The notes: a model not told the origin generated them from the sequence alone. Positions 30,312 to 39,692 are shown, counted from the stretch's first letter. The stretch is 64,000 bases of DNA from Aerococcaceae bacterium zg-1292 (GCA_016126655.1 CP065955.1:124001-188000), one strand, 5' to 3'. Translations and numbers: made by a program.

Positions 30312-31817
30312 TTATTGGTGTTGTTGATTAAAGGCGTCGATAAAGCGTTTAAGGGCAGCAATCCCTTGTTCGTCTTGTTTGAAGACTCCTGCATCTTCTA
30401 ACACACGGCCGAATTTATCGGTGACTGCTTGTTCAATAATTGCCTGAATATTCGACTTGTCAGCATCAGGGTGCGTTGCTTTCAACGTCTCTGCCCATTC
30501 TTGATGCATTGGGGCAACGGAAGTAATTGGCGCAGCATCTAATAAATATTGTTTAACAGCGTCTAACTCACCGACTAAGCGTGGTGGTAAAATAGCCAGA
30601 CCCATCACTTCGATTAAGCCGATATTTTCTTTTTTAATATGCTGTACATCACGATGTGGATGGAATAGCCCGTCTGGATGGTCATGCGTAGTACGATTAT
30701 TTCTAAGAACGATATCCAATTCAAAGGCAGCACCACGACGACGTGCTACGGGAGTGACGGTATTATGTGGCGTATCGTCGGTATAAGCAAGGACTGCTAC
30801 ACTTTCGTCTGAATAGTCACGCCAGAAATTTAAAATCGCTTCGCCAGCTTCCGCAACATCATGACGATTATCGGCAGTTAGACGAATTACCGTCATCGGC
30901 CATTTGACGAGTTGGGCATTTACATTGGTGTGTTGCGCTAGTTCAACGGTATCATAGACTGATGCACGTTCCATTGGAAATGTATAGCGTCCTCCTTGAT
31001 AGTGGTCATGCGCAAGGATAGAGCCACCCACAATCGGTAAATCAGCATTTGAACCAGCAAAATAATGCGGTAAACGCTCGACAATGGCGAGTAAATTGTC
31101 AATCGCTTTGCGGTCAATTTTCATCGGTGTGTGCTGTTCGCTTAAGAAAATACTGTGTTCATTATAATAGACATAGGGTGAATACTGCATACCGTAGTTA
31201 CGACCGTCTAAGTCGAGTCGAACCAAACGGTGTTGTTGACGTGCCGGATGATTATTCCGGCCTTTGTAGCCTTCGTTTTCCATGCAAAGTAAACACGATG
31301 GGTAATTAGATTGCTTAGCGGTTTTTGCGAGCGCAATTTCTTTAGGGTCTTTTTCGGGTTTGGATAAGTTAATAGTAATATCTAAATCACCGTACGCTTT
31401 GTATGGAGCGCTAAATTGAATATTTTTAGCGATATTACGCGTTTTAATGTAGTCATTCGTTTGAGATAAATGATAAAAATAGTCCGTTGCTTTTTCTGGG
31501 TCATCTTGGTACAGTGTCCAAAACGTTTCGTTTAATTGTGACGGACGCGGCGTAATCAAGTCCATAACGGCAGCTTCGAATTGTTCTTTGGCGTAGCCGA
31601 TGTCTTCAATTACTTTATTTTCAACAGCATATTGCGTCATTTCATCCATTAAAGTGAGTAAATGCGTTTCATTACTCGTATCGGTCGTTAATTCATCAAG
31701 ATGGACTAATGACATGAGTCGATTAGTGACGTAGTGACGGTCAAGTAGGTGAATTAAGCGTTGCTCAATTGCACTGTTGACAAAGTTATTAATGGTTACA
31801 GAGATGGCATTTATCAT
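30312..31817 (-). CDS. galT: UDP-glucose--hexose-1-phosphate uridylyltransferase, Firmicutes (type 2)
   Basis: This 501-residue Leloir-pathway enzyme moves UMP from UDP-glucose to galactose-1-phosphate. The long Firmicute type is clear from YPSCLLCMENEGYKGR, LRLDLDG-like RLVRLDLDGRNYGMQYSPYVYYNEH and GGSILAHDHYQGG (catalytic His region). Gene start 31817 has AGGAGGC upstream on the minus strand. galK and galE are not adjacent, which is unusual but not rare. Confidence 0.95.
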   Translation of the reverse strand: MINAISVTINNFVNSAIEQRLIHLLDRHYVTNRLMSLVHLDELTTDTSNETHLLTLMDEMTQYAVENKVIEDIGYAKEQFEAAVMDLITPRPSQLNETFWTLYQDDPEKATDYFYHLSQTNDYIKTRNIAKNIQFSAPYKAYGDLDITINLSKPEKDPKEIALAKTAKQSNYPSCLLCMENEGYKGRNNHPARQQHRLVRLDLDGRNYGMQYSPYVYYNEHSIFLSEQHTPMKIDRKAIDNLLAIVERLPHYFAGSNADLPIVGGSILAHDHYQGGRYTFPMERASVYDTVELAQHTNVNAQLVKWPMTVIRLTADNRHDVAEAGEAILNFWRDYSDESVAVLAYTDDTPHNTVTPVARRRGAAFELDIVLRNNRTTHDHPDGLFHPHRDVQHIKKENIGLIEVMGLAILPPRLVGELDAVKQYLLDAAPITSVAPMHQEWAETLKATHPDADKSNIQAIIEQAVTDKFGRVLEDAGVFKQDEQGIAALKRFIDAFNQQHQ

Positions 31818-31981
31818 AAAAAAGCCTCCTAAATTTTTTAAAATCTAAATTAATTATACAACGCGAGGGCATCGCTTTCAAGGATGAGGGGAGAATAGAT
31901 TGCCATGTGATAGAACATTATGTGACAAGGTGCGTCTTATAATGAAGTATGATGCGAGAGAAGGTGTTCTGTCTTGAATTA

Positions 31982-32115
31982 TGTTGCGGAAGTAATTGAG
32001 CGCTTTAACAGCTAGGGGAAGTGGACAATAAGCTGGTTCAAACGAGCCGAAAACAAATGCTGACTGCATAGAGGATGTTTTGAAGTGGATGGCTTGGCAA
32101 CCAAAGTGAATCAAA
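31982..32115 (+). repeat. Decayed 120-bp repeat remnants
   Basis: Two right-half remnants are visible in the gap between galT and the phosphoesterase gene. One has AGCGCTT ... GGAAGTGGAC. The next has GCATAGAGGATGTTTTGAAGTGGATGG, which matches the TTTTGAAGTGGA core of intact copies. The arms no longer pair well. They point away from galT. Confidence 0.5.
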
Positions 32116-32136
32116 GTAAGGACACAATAGTATAGA

Positions 32137-32170
32137 AACAGCAGCCAATCGGATGGAATGGCTGCTGTTT
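32137..32170. terminator. Terminator downstream of the phosphoesterase gene
   Basis: AAACAGCAGCCA / TGGCTGCTGTTT is a perfect 12-bp inverted repeat with a 10-nt loop. In fact it is placed to end transcription from the galT side or as an element between two minus-strand genes; on the minus strand it lies just past the stop at 32211. Confidence 0.65.
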
Positions 32171-32210
32171 GTGTTTGGGGCTTAGAGTAGGTGGCTTCAT
32201 TATTCAAAAC

Positions 32211-33524
32211 TTACCACATCCTCTCAATCGGTGCTGCAAAATCAGGTTGGTCTTGTTCAATTTGTTGAAGGTAACGTTTAAAGAATTGACTACTATTTTC
32301 TTCGATTAGTTGACGTACGTGGTTTAAATCGTTAAAGCTACTTAAATCAAAGGACTCAAGTGGTTTTCCTGCAAAAAAAGCCAAATTGACGAGTGCTACA
32401 TAATCAGCAACGTCTTCAAGGATGGGTTCGTCATCATGATACCAACCGCCTTCAATCATCTCACGAAAGGCCATTTGTCGACTGCTAATGTTGAACAACT
32501 CTGCCATATAAGTTGAATACTCCGTCAAATGTTTATCGGTCTGCTGAGTACGTTTCGCCCATTGTTCTACATTGACAGGTTCGGCAGTATAGCGGATGCT
32601 TTCGTTGTTGATACGATATTTGCCGATATAGGATGGATAAGAAGCAAAGGCTCCGGTTACAATATCCGTTAGCGTATGTCCACGTTCTTCAATTTGTGCG
32701 ACATGCTGAGTATGGATATGACCACTAATTGTTATCGGAATATTGTATTGGAATAATAACTCTCGAAAATCAACGGCATTGTCAAGTGTATAATTTTTTT
32801 CTAATTGTGAGAAATGAGTCAGTGTATTATGATGCACAACCGGTAATATATGCACCTGTTTTTCTTTGGCTTGTTTCAAGATGGATTCAATCCATGTAAG
32901 CGTACCTTTTTTGATAATGCCATTAGTCGGCGGCGCGCCATTGCCCTTAGTCTGTGAATAGACATTGCTATCAATCATCAGTAACCATGTAGAATCATTG
33001 AGTGCGACCGCGTAGCTGAGACTCTGGTCATCGTGGTCGAATGCTTCGTTATAACCATGATTAGCAAATAATGCTTTAAAATCGCTTGGCAATACTTGAC
33101 GAGTGCGAATAAAATCCTCGCCAGCAAATTTGCGTGCCCAACCACTGGAAATGTCATGATTACCAGGGATGACGTAGACTTGTGTACCTAGTGCTTCGAT
33201 GCGGTCAAAATATTTTGCTAAATCGACCATGCTTTGATACTCGCCATTTAAACTTAAATCGCCGGATACAATTAAACTATCCGGTTTAGCGGATTGAACT
33301 TCGCTAATGAGTGCCTCCATGCGTGCTGCACCATAGTCAAAGTCTTTTCCAGCGCTTGTCTTTTGAATATGTTGATAGGCTTCACCTTTATCGTGTAACG
33401 ACGGTGATAGATAGTGGACATCGGTGATGACCCATACACTCGTATCTGCTTGTGCTGAGACTGGCGTAGCTATTTGCCAGAGGAGCATTGCGAGTAGAAA
33501 TGCGGTTGTATATTTATTTAACAT
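32211..33524 (-). CDS. Secreted metallophosphoesterase
   Basis: This 437-residue protein has a Sec signal peptide (MLNKYTTAFLLAMLLWQIATPVSAQA, cleavage near residue 24). The two-metal phosphoesterase motifs are complete: DVHY (Asp35, His37), GDLSLNGE (Asp90), GNHD (residues 122-125), VHH (His232/233) and GHIH (269-272). About 120 residues follow the catalytic domain. It is probably a cell-surface nucleotidase or phosphodiesterase, but the substrate is unknown. It has no lipobox or LPXTG motif, so it may be released. Confidence 0.85.
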   Translation of the reverse strand: MLNKYTTAFLLAMLLWQIATPVSAQADTSVWVITDVHYLSPSLHDKGEAYQHIQKTSAGKDFDYGAARMEALISEVQSAKPDSLIVSGDLSLNGEYQSMVDLAKYFDRIEALGTQVYVIPGNHDISSGWARKFAGEDFIRTRQVLPSDFKALFANHGYNEAFDHDDQSLSYAVALNDSTWLLMIDSNVYSQTKGNGAPPTNGIIKKGTLTWIESILKQAKEKQVHILPVVHHNTLTHFSQLEKNYTLDNAVDFRELLFQYNIPITISGHIHTQHVAQIEERGHTLTDIVTGAFASYPSYIGKYRINNESIRYTAEPVNVEQWAKRTQQTDKHLTEYSTYMAELFNISSRQMAFREMIEGGWYHDDEPILEDVADYVALVNLAFFAGKPLESFDLSSFNDLNHVRQLIEENSSQFFKRYLQQIEQDQPDFAAPIERMW

Positions 33525-33889
33525 AAGAAACTCCTTAGTTAGACGTGAATGAGTTGAAAAGATACCTCATTGTCGCACGGTGTTTTATAGATGATATGAA
33601 AATTTTATCAGACAATGGGAACCATGTGCAAAAATTATGGATTAATTGCTGCACAAAGACTAGATGAATCACTCATCTACCTTGTTAAAAGTCTTCATAC
33701 TTCTTGCTTTCTGAATATGCCATAAAAGAAGAATTAAGCAAATGAAGAATTATTGATGGGATAAGATTGCTTTGCTATATAATATTTGTTGCCCAGCCAC
33801 ACTAACGACGGTTAGGGGTGAGTGCTATGCGTACGGAAGAGCTCTTCATACTTATCTTCATGTGAAACGGATAATTTGAAAGCAGAAAG
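33525..33889. other. Intergenic region upstream of the thiamine operon
   Basis: The gap holds the minus-strand promoter region of the phosphoesterase gene and a small hairpin, CACTAAC/GTTAGGGGTG (about 33795-33821). The phrase CTTCATACTT occurs twice (about 33693 and 33845). No gene is seen. Confidence 0.35.
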
Positions 33890-33918
33890 TAGACACCCTA
33901 TTGTAAAATTGTTATACT
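33890..33918 (+). promoter_or_regulatory. Promoter of the TPP-riboswitch operon
   Basis: TAGACA (33890-33895), a 17-nt spacer and TATACT (33913-33918) lie a few bases before the riboswitch aptamer. Confidence 0.65.
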
Positions 33919-33924
33919 TAACGT

Positions 33925-34018
33925 AACACACAAGGGGTGCCATTGGCTGAGATGAGTGATATTACTTGAACCCTTATAACCTGATCGAGTTAGTACTTGC
34001 GTAGGAATGTGGTTTGTT
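33925..34018 (+). promoter_or_regulatory. TPP (thiamine pyrophosphate) riboswitch
   Basis: The THI-box core is unmistakable: AGGGGTGCC, GGCTGAGATGAG, ACCTGATCGAGTTAGTAC and TTGCGTAGGAATGT. It precedes a thiamine-precursor ABC operon. Binding of TPP would favour the terminator at 34045-34087. Confidence 0.96.
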
Positions 34019-34044
34019 TAAGTATATATAGCGAAACAGATGAC

Positions 34045-34087
34045 ACCTATCTTGTACTCTAAAATGGGGTATAGGATAGGTTTTTTG
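34045..34087 (+). terminator. Riboswitch expression-platform terminator
   Basis: ACCTATCTTGTAC pairs with GTATAGGATAGGT and is followed by TTTTTT. Its position right after the TPP aptamer indicates transcription attenuation. Confidence 0.85.
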
Positions 34088-34151
34088 TGTGATTCTACAA
34101 AGAGAAGGAAGATGAGTAGCAGCAGAAGAATCATAAAAATATAATGGAAAA

Positions 34152-34269
34152 ACATGGTGTGGTTGCGGGCGCTCTGGCTTGAACCACTGGAGAAAACAGA
34201 CGATGTGCGAGGAGCGCATAGAGGAGGATTTTGAAGTGGATGTCAAGCCAGCCCAAGCGAACCAAAATA
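34152..34269 (+). repeat. 120-bp structured repeat, class 1 outer arm / apical hairpin A
   Basis: Outer arms GGGC (left) and GCCC (right), inner arms GGCTTGA / TCAAGCC, anchor ACCACT / AGTGG, and apical hairpin ATGTGC / GCGCAT. It ends GAACCAAAATA and is directly followed by a second copy. Both lie between the TPP terminator and the first gene of the operon. Confidence 0.9.
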
Positions 34270-34389
34270 GACATGGTGAGAGAGAGGACGCTCTGACTTG
34301 AACCACTGGAGCAGAGTGTGCAGAAGCGCAAGAGCGCTTCAAGCGCTAAGCGAAGTGGATGTCAAGGCAGTCCGAACGAACCAAAATAG
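34270..34389 (+). repeat. 120-bp structured repeat, class 1 / hairpin B
   Basis: Outer arms GGAC / GTCC, inner arms CTTGA / TCAAG, anchor ACCACT / AGTGG, and apical hairpin GAAGCGC / GCGCTTC. The right end GAACCAAAATAG abuts the GGAGGAG ribosome binding site of the permease gene. Confidence 0.92.
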
Positions 34390-34403
34390 GAGGAGTGTCT
34401 TAA

Positions 34404-35189
34404 GTGAACATTAATGTGCAGTGGAAAAAGATGATGCCAGCTACCTTAATGAGCATTATATTAGTAGGACTATGGGAGTTTATGCAAAAGCAAGGATGGT
34501 TGCCACGTTTTATTATTCCAGCACCATCTGAAATTGTCCACGTCTTTAGACATGAATGGAGAGTTTTGTGGGATAACAGTGTCGTGACGCTGACGCAAGC
34601 ATGGCTAGGCTTACTCATTGGGATTGCATTAGCCTTTGTCTTAGCGTTTATTATGGATTTAGTGTCATGGCTCAATCGGGCAATCTATCCGTTACTGATT
34701 ATTTCGCAAACCATTCCAACCGTAGCGATTGCGCCAATATTAGTCTTGGCGTTGGGATACGATATGACACCTAAAATTGTCCTCGTTGTATTGACGACCT
34801 TATTTCCCATTGTTATCAGTTTACTCAATGGGTTTGCTCATGCAGATAAACAAGCAATTCAATTATTAGAGCTGATGGGTGCCAGTCGTTGGGCGATTTT
34901 ATGGCATGTAAAATTACCTGAAAGTATGTCCTATTTTTTTAGCGGATTACGTGTGAGTGTTTCTTATGCCTTTGTCAGCTCCGTTGTAGCGGAATGGTTA
35001 GGTGGCTTTGTCGGATTAGGTGTGTATATGATTCAATCACGTAAAGCGTTCTCCTACGATAAAATGTTTGCGGTTATCGTATTAATTTCGCTACTAAGTT
35101 TATTTTTTATGAGTTTAGTCAGTGTTGTCGAACGTTGGTTATTACCATGGCAATACCAAGAGAAAAAGCGAAGACGATGGATAGGATAA
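34404..35189 (+). CDS. thiX: Thiamine-precursor (HMP) ABC transporter permease
   Basis: This 261-residue permease of the SsuC/TauC/ThiX family has about six TM helices and the cytoplasmic coupling loop ELMGASRWAILWHVKLPESMSYFFSGLRVSVSYAFVSSVVAEWLGG. The GTG start follows GGAGGAG by 8 nt. It is the first gene after a TPP riboswitch and is followed by a THI5-like binding protein and an ATPase. Uptake of a thiamine pyrimidine precursor is therefore the most likely role; the symbol is by context. Confidence 0.85.
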   Translation: MNINVQWKKMMPATLMSIILVGLWEFMQKQGWLPRFIIPAPSEIVHVFRHEWRVLWDNSVVTLTQAWLGLLIGIALAFVLAFIMDLVSWLNRAIYPLLIISQTIPTVAIAPILVLALGYDMTPKIVLVVLTTLFPIVISLLNGFAHADKQAIQLLELMGASRWAILWHVKLPESMSYFFSGLRVSVSYAFVSSVVAEWLGGFVGLGVYMIQSRKAFSYDKMFAVIVLISLLSLFFMSLVSVVERWLLPWQYQEKKRRRWIG

Positions 35190-35221
35190 GGTTAAGTTGA
35201 GTAAAGAGAGGGATTTATAAA

Positions 35222-36199
35222 ATGAAAAAACGCATTGGATTAAAAATAATGGTATTTAGTATGTTATTAAGTCTATTTACCGTCAATGTATCGGCAGCAA
35301 CAACCGTTGATTTAATTTTAGACTGGGTACCTAATACGAATCATACTGGATTATATGTTGCTAAAGCAAAAGGTTATCTTAAAGAAGCAGGCGTTGATTT
35401 AGCGATTCGCCGTCCTCCAGAGGGAAGTACGACTGAGTTGGTTGGCTTAGGTCAAGCACAATTTGGTATTAGTTTTCAAGATTCATTGGCGCACCGTTTT
35501 GCTAAAGGATTGCCAGTGACAGCTGTTGCGGCGATTTTAGAACACAATACATCCGGTGTGATTGCGAATAAAGACACCAATATTAAGTCTCCGAAGGATA
35601 TGGCAGGGTTTAAATATGGCACGTGGAATGACCCGACTGAATTGGCGATGTTAAAATATATTGTCGAGTTAGATGGTGGCGATTTTAGTAAAATTAAACT
35701 AATTCCCAACCAAGCTGATAATTCTGTGATTGGTTTAGCGAATAAGATGTTTGATTCTGCGTGGATTTATTATGCGTGGGATGGCATTATGTCGGAATAC
35801 CAAAAAGTACCGACGAATTTCTTCTCTTTTAAAGATTATGCAAAAGAATTAGATTTTTATTCGCCAGTTATTATTGCCAACAATGATTACTTGAAAAAAC
35901 AACCAGAACAAGCCAAAGCGATTCTGCAAGCGATAAAAAAAGGATACCAGTATGCTGCAGAGCATCCAGAAGAAGCAGCAGATATTCTTATTCAAGCAGC
36001 ACCTGAGTTAAAAGACAAACGTGACTTTGTGGTTGCATCTCAAAAATGGATTGCTAAACAATATGCAGAAGATTTGTCTAAATGGGGTGTGATTGATGAA
36101 TCGCGTTGGAATACTTTTTATCAATGGTTAGTCGACCATAAGTTAGTTGATAAATCATTATTGGACGGCAAGCATTTTGACAATTCATTTGTGCAATAA
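35222..36199 (+). CDS. thiY: Thiamine-precursor-binding protein (NMT1/THI5-like)
   Basis: This 325-residue exported binding protein has a signal peptide (MKKRIGLKIMVFSMLLSLFTVNVSAATT). The mature part starts VDLILDWVPNTNHTGLYVAKAKGYLKEAGVDLAIRRPPEGST, the hallmark of HMP-precursor-binding THI5/NMT1-like proteins. No Cys follows the signal region, so the usual lipobox of Gram-positive binding proteins is missing; how it stays at the cell surface is unclear. It is the second gene of the riboswitch operon. Confidence 0.88.
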   Translation: MKKRIGLKIMVFSMLLSLFTVNVSAATTVDLILDWVPNTNHTGLYVAKAKGYLKEAGVDLAIRRPPEGSTTELVGLGQAQFGISFQDSLAHRFAKGLPVTAVAAILEHNTSGVIANKDTNIKSPKDMAGFKYGTWNDPTELAMLKYIVELDGGDFSKIKLIPNQADNSVIGLANKMFDSAWIYYAWDGIMSEYQKVPTNFFSFKDYAKELDFYSPVIIANNDYLKKQPEQAKAILQAIKKGYQYAAEHPEEAADILIQAAPELKDKRDFVVASQKWIAKQYAEDLSKWGVIDESRWNTFYQWLVDHKLVDKSLLDGKHFDNSFVQ

Positions 36200-36285
36200 G
36201 ATAGTGGTAGAAATATTTAGTGCGATAACGAGTGCTTCGCAAGGAACCGCTGTAAAGATGTGTGAGACGAAGACATCTAGATTGT

Positions 36286-36356
36286 TGTGAAAGCCGGCAG
36301 TGTGTGAATCGCACAGAGGTGGCTTATGAAGGGGATGTTAAGGCAATCCGAACAGA
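36286..36356 (+). repeat. Decayed 120-bp repeat
   Basis: GTGTGTGAATCGCACAGAGG and GGGGATGTTAAGGCAATCCGAACAGA recall hairpin A and the right arm of intact copies. The left arm is largely lost. It is in the thiY-thiZ gap, oriented with the operon. Confidence 0.55.
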
Positions 36357-36448
36357 GAAGCCGAGAGCGTGTGTTATGATATTAAAATAGAGTAATGTTT
36401 AGCGCGTGGGATAAAATTTAAAACGAACGACGTGCGAGGAGGTAACAG

Positions 36449-37180
36449 ATGTTAAAAGTAGAAGCAGTGAGCTATGCTTATGATCATCATGACGTGTTAG
36501 CGGATATTCATTTGACTGTTGAAAAAGGTCAAACGGTGGCGATTTTAGGTCGTAGTGGTGTCGGTAAAACCACTTTGTTCAATCTAATTGCAGGACATTT
36601 GCCTATTCAAACTGGCTGTATTTCGATTGAGGGACAAACGGCGATAAAAGGCAAAGTGAGTTATATGCTACAAAAAGATATGTTGTTACCGCATAAATCG
36701 GTGGTAGAAAATATTATGCTACCGCTATTACTGCAACGAGTGTCGAAAAAGGAAGCATACAGACAGTCTATTGACTTGTTAAATCAATTCGGTTTAGAAA
36801 AATGGACGGACTATTACCCAAGTGCGCTGAGTGGTGGGATGCGTCAGCGAATTGCTTTTTTACGCACCGCCAACTTTAAACGGGATTGGGTGCTGTTGGA
36901 TGAAGCCTTTAGCGCACTAGATGCAGTGACTCGTCGTGAGATGCATCGGTGGTTTATTGCCTATCGTCAAGTGATGAATTGGTCGACATTGCTTATTACA
37001 CATGATGTTGAAGAAGCACTATTATTAGCAGATAAGGTTTACGTATTAAATGGACAGCCTGGTCGAATTACGACCGAACTCACTGTCACAGGTGAGCGTG
37101 ATAATTTTGAAGAAGTTGTTTTTCAGCCCGAATTTTTAGAACAAAAACGCGTCCTTCTTCAAGCGCTTGACACTAAGTAG
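36449..37180 (+). CDS. thiZ: Thiamine-precursor ABC transporter ATPase
   Basis: This 243-residue ATPase has Walker A GRSGVGKTT (about residues 33-41), Q-loop MLQKDMLLPHKSVVENIMLP, signature LSGGMRQRIAFLRT, and Walker B WVLLDEAFSALDAVTR. It is of the SsuB/TauB/ThiZ type that pairs with THI5-like binding proteins. AGGAGG lies 8 nt before the ATG. A 249-nt gap with a decayed repeat separates it from thiY, yet it is clearly the third operon member. A terminator follows. Confidence 0.87.
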   Translation: MLKVEAVSYAYDHHDVLADIHLTVEKGQTVAILGRSGVGKTTLFNLIAGHLPIQTGCISIEGQTAIKGKVSYMLQKDMLLPHKSVVENIMLPLLLQRVSKKEAYRQSIDLLNQFGLEKWTDYYPSALSGGMRQRIAFLRTANFKRDWVLLDEAFSALDAVTRREMHRWFIAYRQVMNWSTLLITHDVEEALLLADKVYVLNGQPGRITTELTVTGERDNFEEVVFQPEFLEQKRVLLQALDTK

Positions 37181-37186
37181 CGATAT

Positions 37187-37213
37187 AGTCCGGTTTCGGC
37201 CGGACTTTTTTTC
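37187..37213 (+). terminator. Terminator of the thiamine-precursor operon
   Basis: AGTCCGG / CCGGACT forms a GC-rich stem with a TTTCGG loop region, followed by TTTTTTT. Confidence 0.9.
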
Positions 37214-37540
37214 ATACTTGCGTGCAGTATTATCTAAAATTGTACGCAGTAATAAATTTAGATAAAGGTCGTCAAAATGTTGTTGCACCAATGTTTTATT
37301 GACCTTTTTTGTGTAGTAAGTGTCAAAAATAAGGCTTGGTTTTATTCTAGGATTTATGATGTTTTTCGAGATATAACGATAGTTGGTTAGTTGAAAGATA
37401 GATACTGATAATTGTTTGCTTGCAGTTGTGTTGATTAATATAAACATTGATAGCAGGATGGTTGTTTATACAGCGTGCATTCAGATGTTTTCTGTCATTA
37501 GGCAAGTACGAGTGTTTTTAGGTTCAATCAATATAGCATT
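37214..37540. other. Gene-free AT-rich gap
   Basis: No plausible gene, repeat or known RNA is seen between the thi terminator and the decayed repeat at 37541. Confidence 0.4.
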
Positions 37541-37658
37541 AGGTGAGTGCGAGGAATTTCGTTTGAACCACTAGAAGAAGTCGCTGGGGTGGATGAAGCG
37601 TACAGAAGCGCTATCTAAAGTGGAAGTCGAGTCAACTTAAGTGAACTGTCAATAGGAT
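37541..37658 (+). repeat. Decayed 120-bp repeat, class 1 / hairpin-B-like
   Basis: GTGAGTGCGAGG, TTTGAACCACTAGAAG, ACAGAAGCGC, AAAGTGGAAGTCGAGTCAACTTAAG follow the order of intact copies, with several mismatches. It lies between convergent genes, so it does not precede a start codon. Confidence 0.65.
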
Positions 37659-37686
37659 AGTGAGTGGAAGTATCGAGTAAATGCTA

Positions 37687-37714
37687 TAAAAAAAGCCTCG
37701 CAGTGAGCGAGGCG
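37687..37714 (-). terminator. Terminator of the secreted-protein gene
   Basis: On the minus strand GCCTCGC / GCGAGGC with an ACTCA-like loop is followed by TTTTTTTAT. Confidence 0.88.
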
Positions 37715-37731
37715 TCTATTGGTTATAAAAA

Positions 37732-39389
37732 TTACTGGAACGGAATCAAATTAGCAACTTGTTGCGCTTGGTCTTCAAATTGTTTCCAGAAATCATTGGT
37801 TTTAAATGTTAAGTGAACGGAATCATTGTCTTTTACTTTGACAGTTGTTTCACCATTCATTGTCTCATACGTTACATCGGTCAATTCGACTAATTTTAGC
37901 TTATCATCACCGAGAGTTTCTTTTAACGACTTCAATTGAAGCGCTGCTTCAGGGGATAACGACTCTGGTTGTGGGTCAACCGATACATTTTTGTTATCAT
38001 TCCATTGCTCTAAGTTTGCAGTAGATTGATAGACAAGGTATAACTTATTAAAATCAAATAAGTAACCTACTTGCTCTCCAGCTGCTTCCATGGTATAGCT
38101 TGCACTTTGATAAGGCATATTTTGTAAATCAGCCATATTAATACGGTAATTCACAACTTTGTCCTTTTGAATCATGGACCATAAAATATTATTTTGACCA
38201 TTGTTAAAAGATAAATACACCGTCTCGTTGATAGTTTCGCCAGGTTTAATCACTGTTTTTTCTACCTTTTCAGTCATATTTTCTGCTGTCTCAAAAGATT
38301 CTTCTTTCTTCAATTCATATTTACCCGCGGTTAATATATCGGTAAGTTCACCGTCTTTTTGAGTAAATGAGCTATTAGAGAGTAATGAACGTTGGCTAGA
38401 TTGGATATCTTTTTTAGTATTATTTGTATAATCATAGTTAATGCCAAGTAAGTAGTTATCCGTTTGATTTCCGGCTTCTCCTGGTACTAAAAGATATACA
38501 CGTTTAATGGTGTATTCTTCTTCGCCTAAAGAGAAATGCAACTCGCCTTTTAAGTCAATCACTTCTTTATCAACCTTGGTTGTAGCTTCTAAGATTTTTT
38601 CTTGGTTTTTCTTATTTTGTTCGAGTTGTTGTTGTTGCTCTTCTTTATTAATATTGGTTATTTCTTTGAAGTACTCAGGAAATGTTTGCATGAAAAAATA
38701 GCTAATCGTTCCATAGTCACCGCCTGTAATATGTGTCATATAATATTTGACAGCACCTTCAAAAAATGTTTCAGTAGGAATTTTTGAGATAATCTCATCG
38801 GAGATACCCGTAATTTTTAAAAAGTCAGGAATCATTTTGTCTAAACCAGTATTTTTTACTCGTTCTTCTGCACCGGCTCTGTCTGGTAATGTTGGTGGTG
38901 TTAAGTCTTCAACTTGTGATGAAGCATTGGACTCGGATGTAGTATTTAAGCCAAGTGCATCTTCAATAGAGCTGAAATCAGAATGGATTTGATAGCTGAA
39001 ATAAGCGTTAAACAGTTTAACGTCATCAACCAAATTAAGTTTTTCTTGAGGGACATTGTGTTTAGTTATTAATTCCTGTTTAATATTATCAATAAATGGC
39101 TTAAATGCAGCGGGATGTTGAGTAACAGCAGCATCAAAAAATTTATCAGGATTTGGCACATCAATGTATCCAACGCGATAGCGTTCCCACTCTGATAGTG
39201 GAAGACTATTCCACATTTCTTCTGTCAACGGTGTACTTGAAATTAGCCAACTTTTTAGCTCTTGTAATTCAGGGGTCATTTCCTGAGCATACACTACGCC
39301 TTGTATCTCTTGAAAAGTAAGTGATGGATTAATACCAGTTGCCAATGATAACGCCATTATACTTGATGTTAACAATAATTTTTTTTCAT
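37732..39389 (-). pseudogene. Secreted protein of unknown function, frame broken at an A8 tract after the start
   Basis: From 39375 to the stop at 37732 the frame is open for about 547 codons. The true start appears to be ATG 39389-39387, with GAGGAG 9-10 nt upstream. It is followed by eight A, so it reads M-K-K-N-Y-C-stop. One extra A would give MKKKLLLTSSIMALSLATG and a good Sec signal peptide ending VYA-QE. The mature part is acidic, about 510 residues, with a Gln/Glu-rich coiled-coil-like stretch (EEQQQQLEQNKKNQEKI). No known domain is recognised. It could be phase-variable, a fresh pseudogene or a sequencing error. A TTG at 39375 lacks a ribosome binding site. Confidence 0.7.
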
Positions 39390-39692
39390 GTGCTTTACTC
39401 CTCGTAACAATAATATTCTTTTAACACCAGTAATTGTAGCATCTATGAAATATAAATGCAACAAAAAAACAATGAAATAGAAATTTTTGACTCATACTTA
39501 TAACAGGGCAAATAACAATGAGTGTTAGTGGTTTCGTTCGATGGCTGGTGGATAATAATGAGTTGTACCCCAAAAAAACAATAATTTAAAGCCAATTTCA
39601 TTTGTATTTTGGTATAATGTAAGTATAAAAAGTAGTGATTAATTTTTCTGAATAAAGTAATATGAGATAATGCATAGGGAAGAAATTTAATA
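39390..39692. other. Divergent promoter region
   Basis: TTGGTATAAT (39609-39618) is a good extended -10 for the regulator on the plus strand, giving a leader of about 70 nt. The minus-strand side holds the GAGGAG ribosome binding site of the secreted protein. No short pheromone-like reading frame is convincing. Confidence 0.45.

Noticed and set aside
31878-32207. Coding frame of about 109 residues on the minus strand
   Set aside because: It runs across decayed repeats and the 32137-32170 hairpin and has no ribosome binding site.
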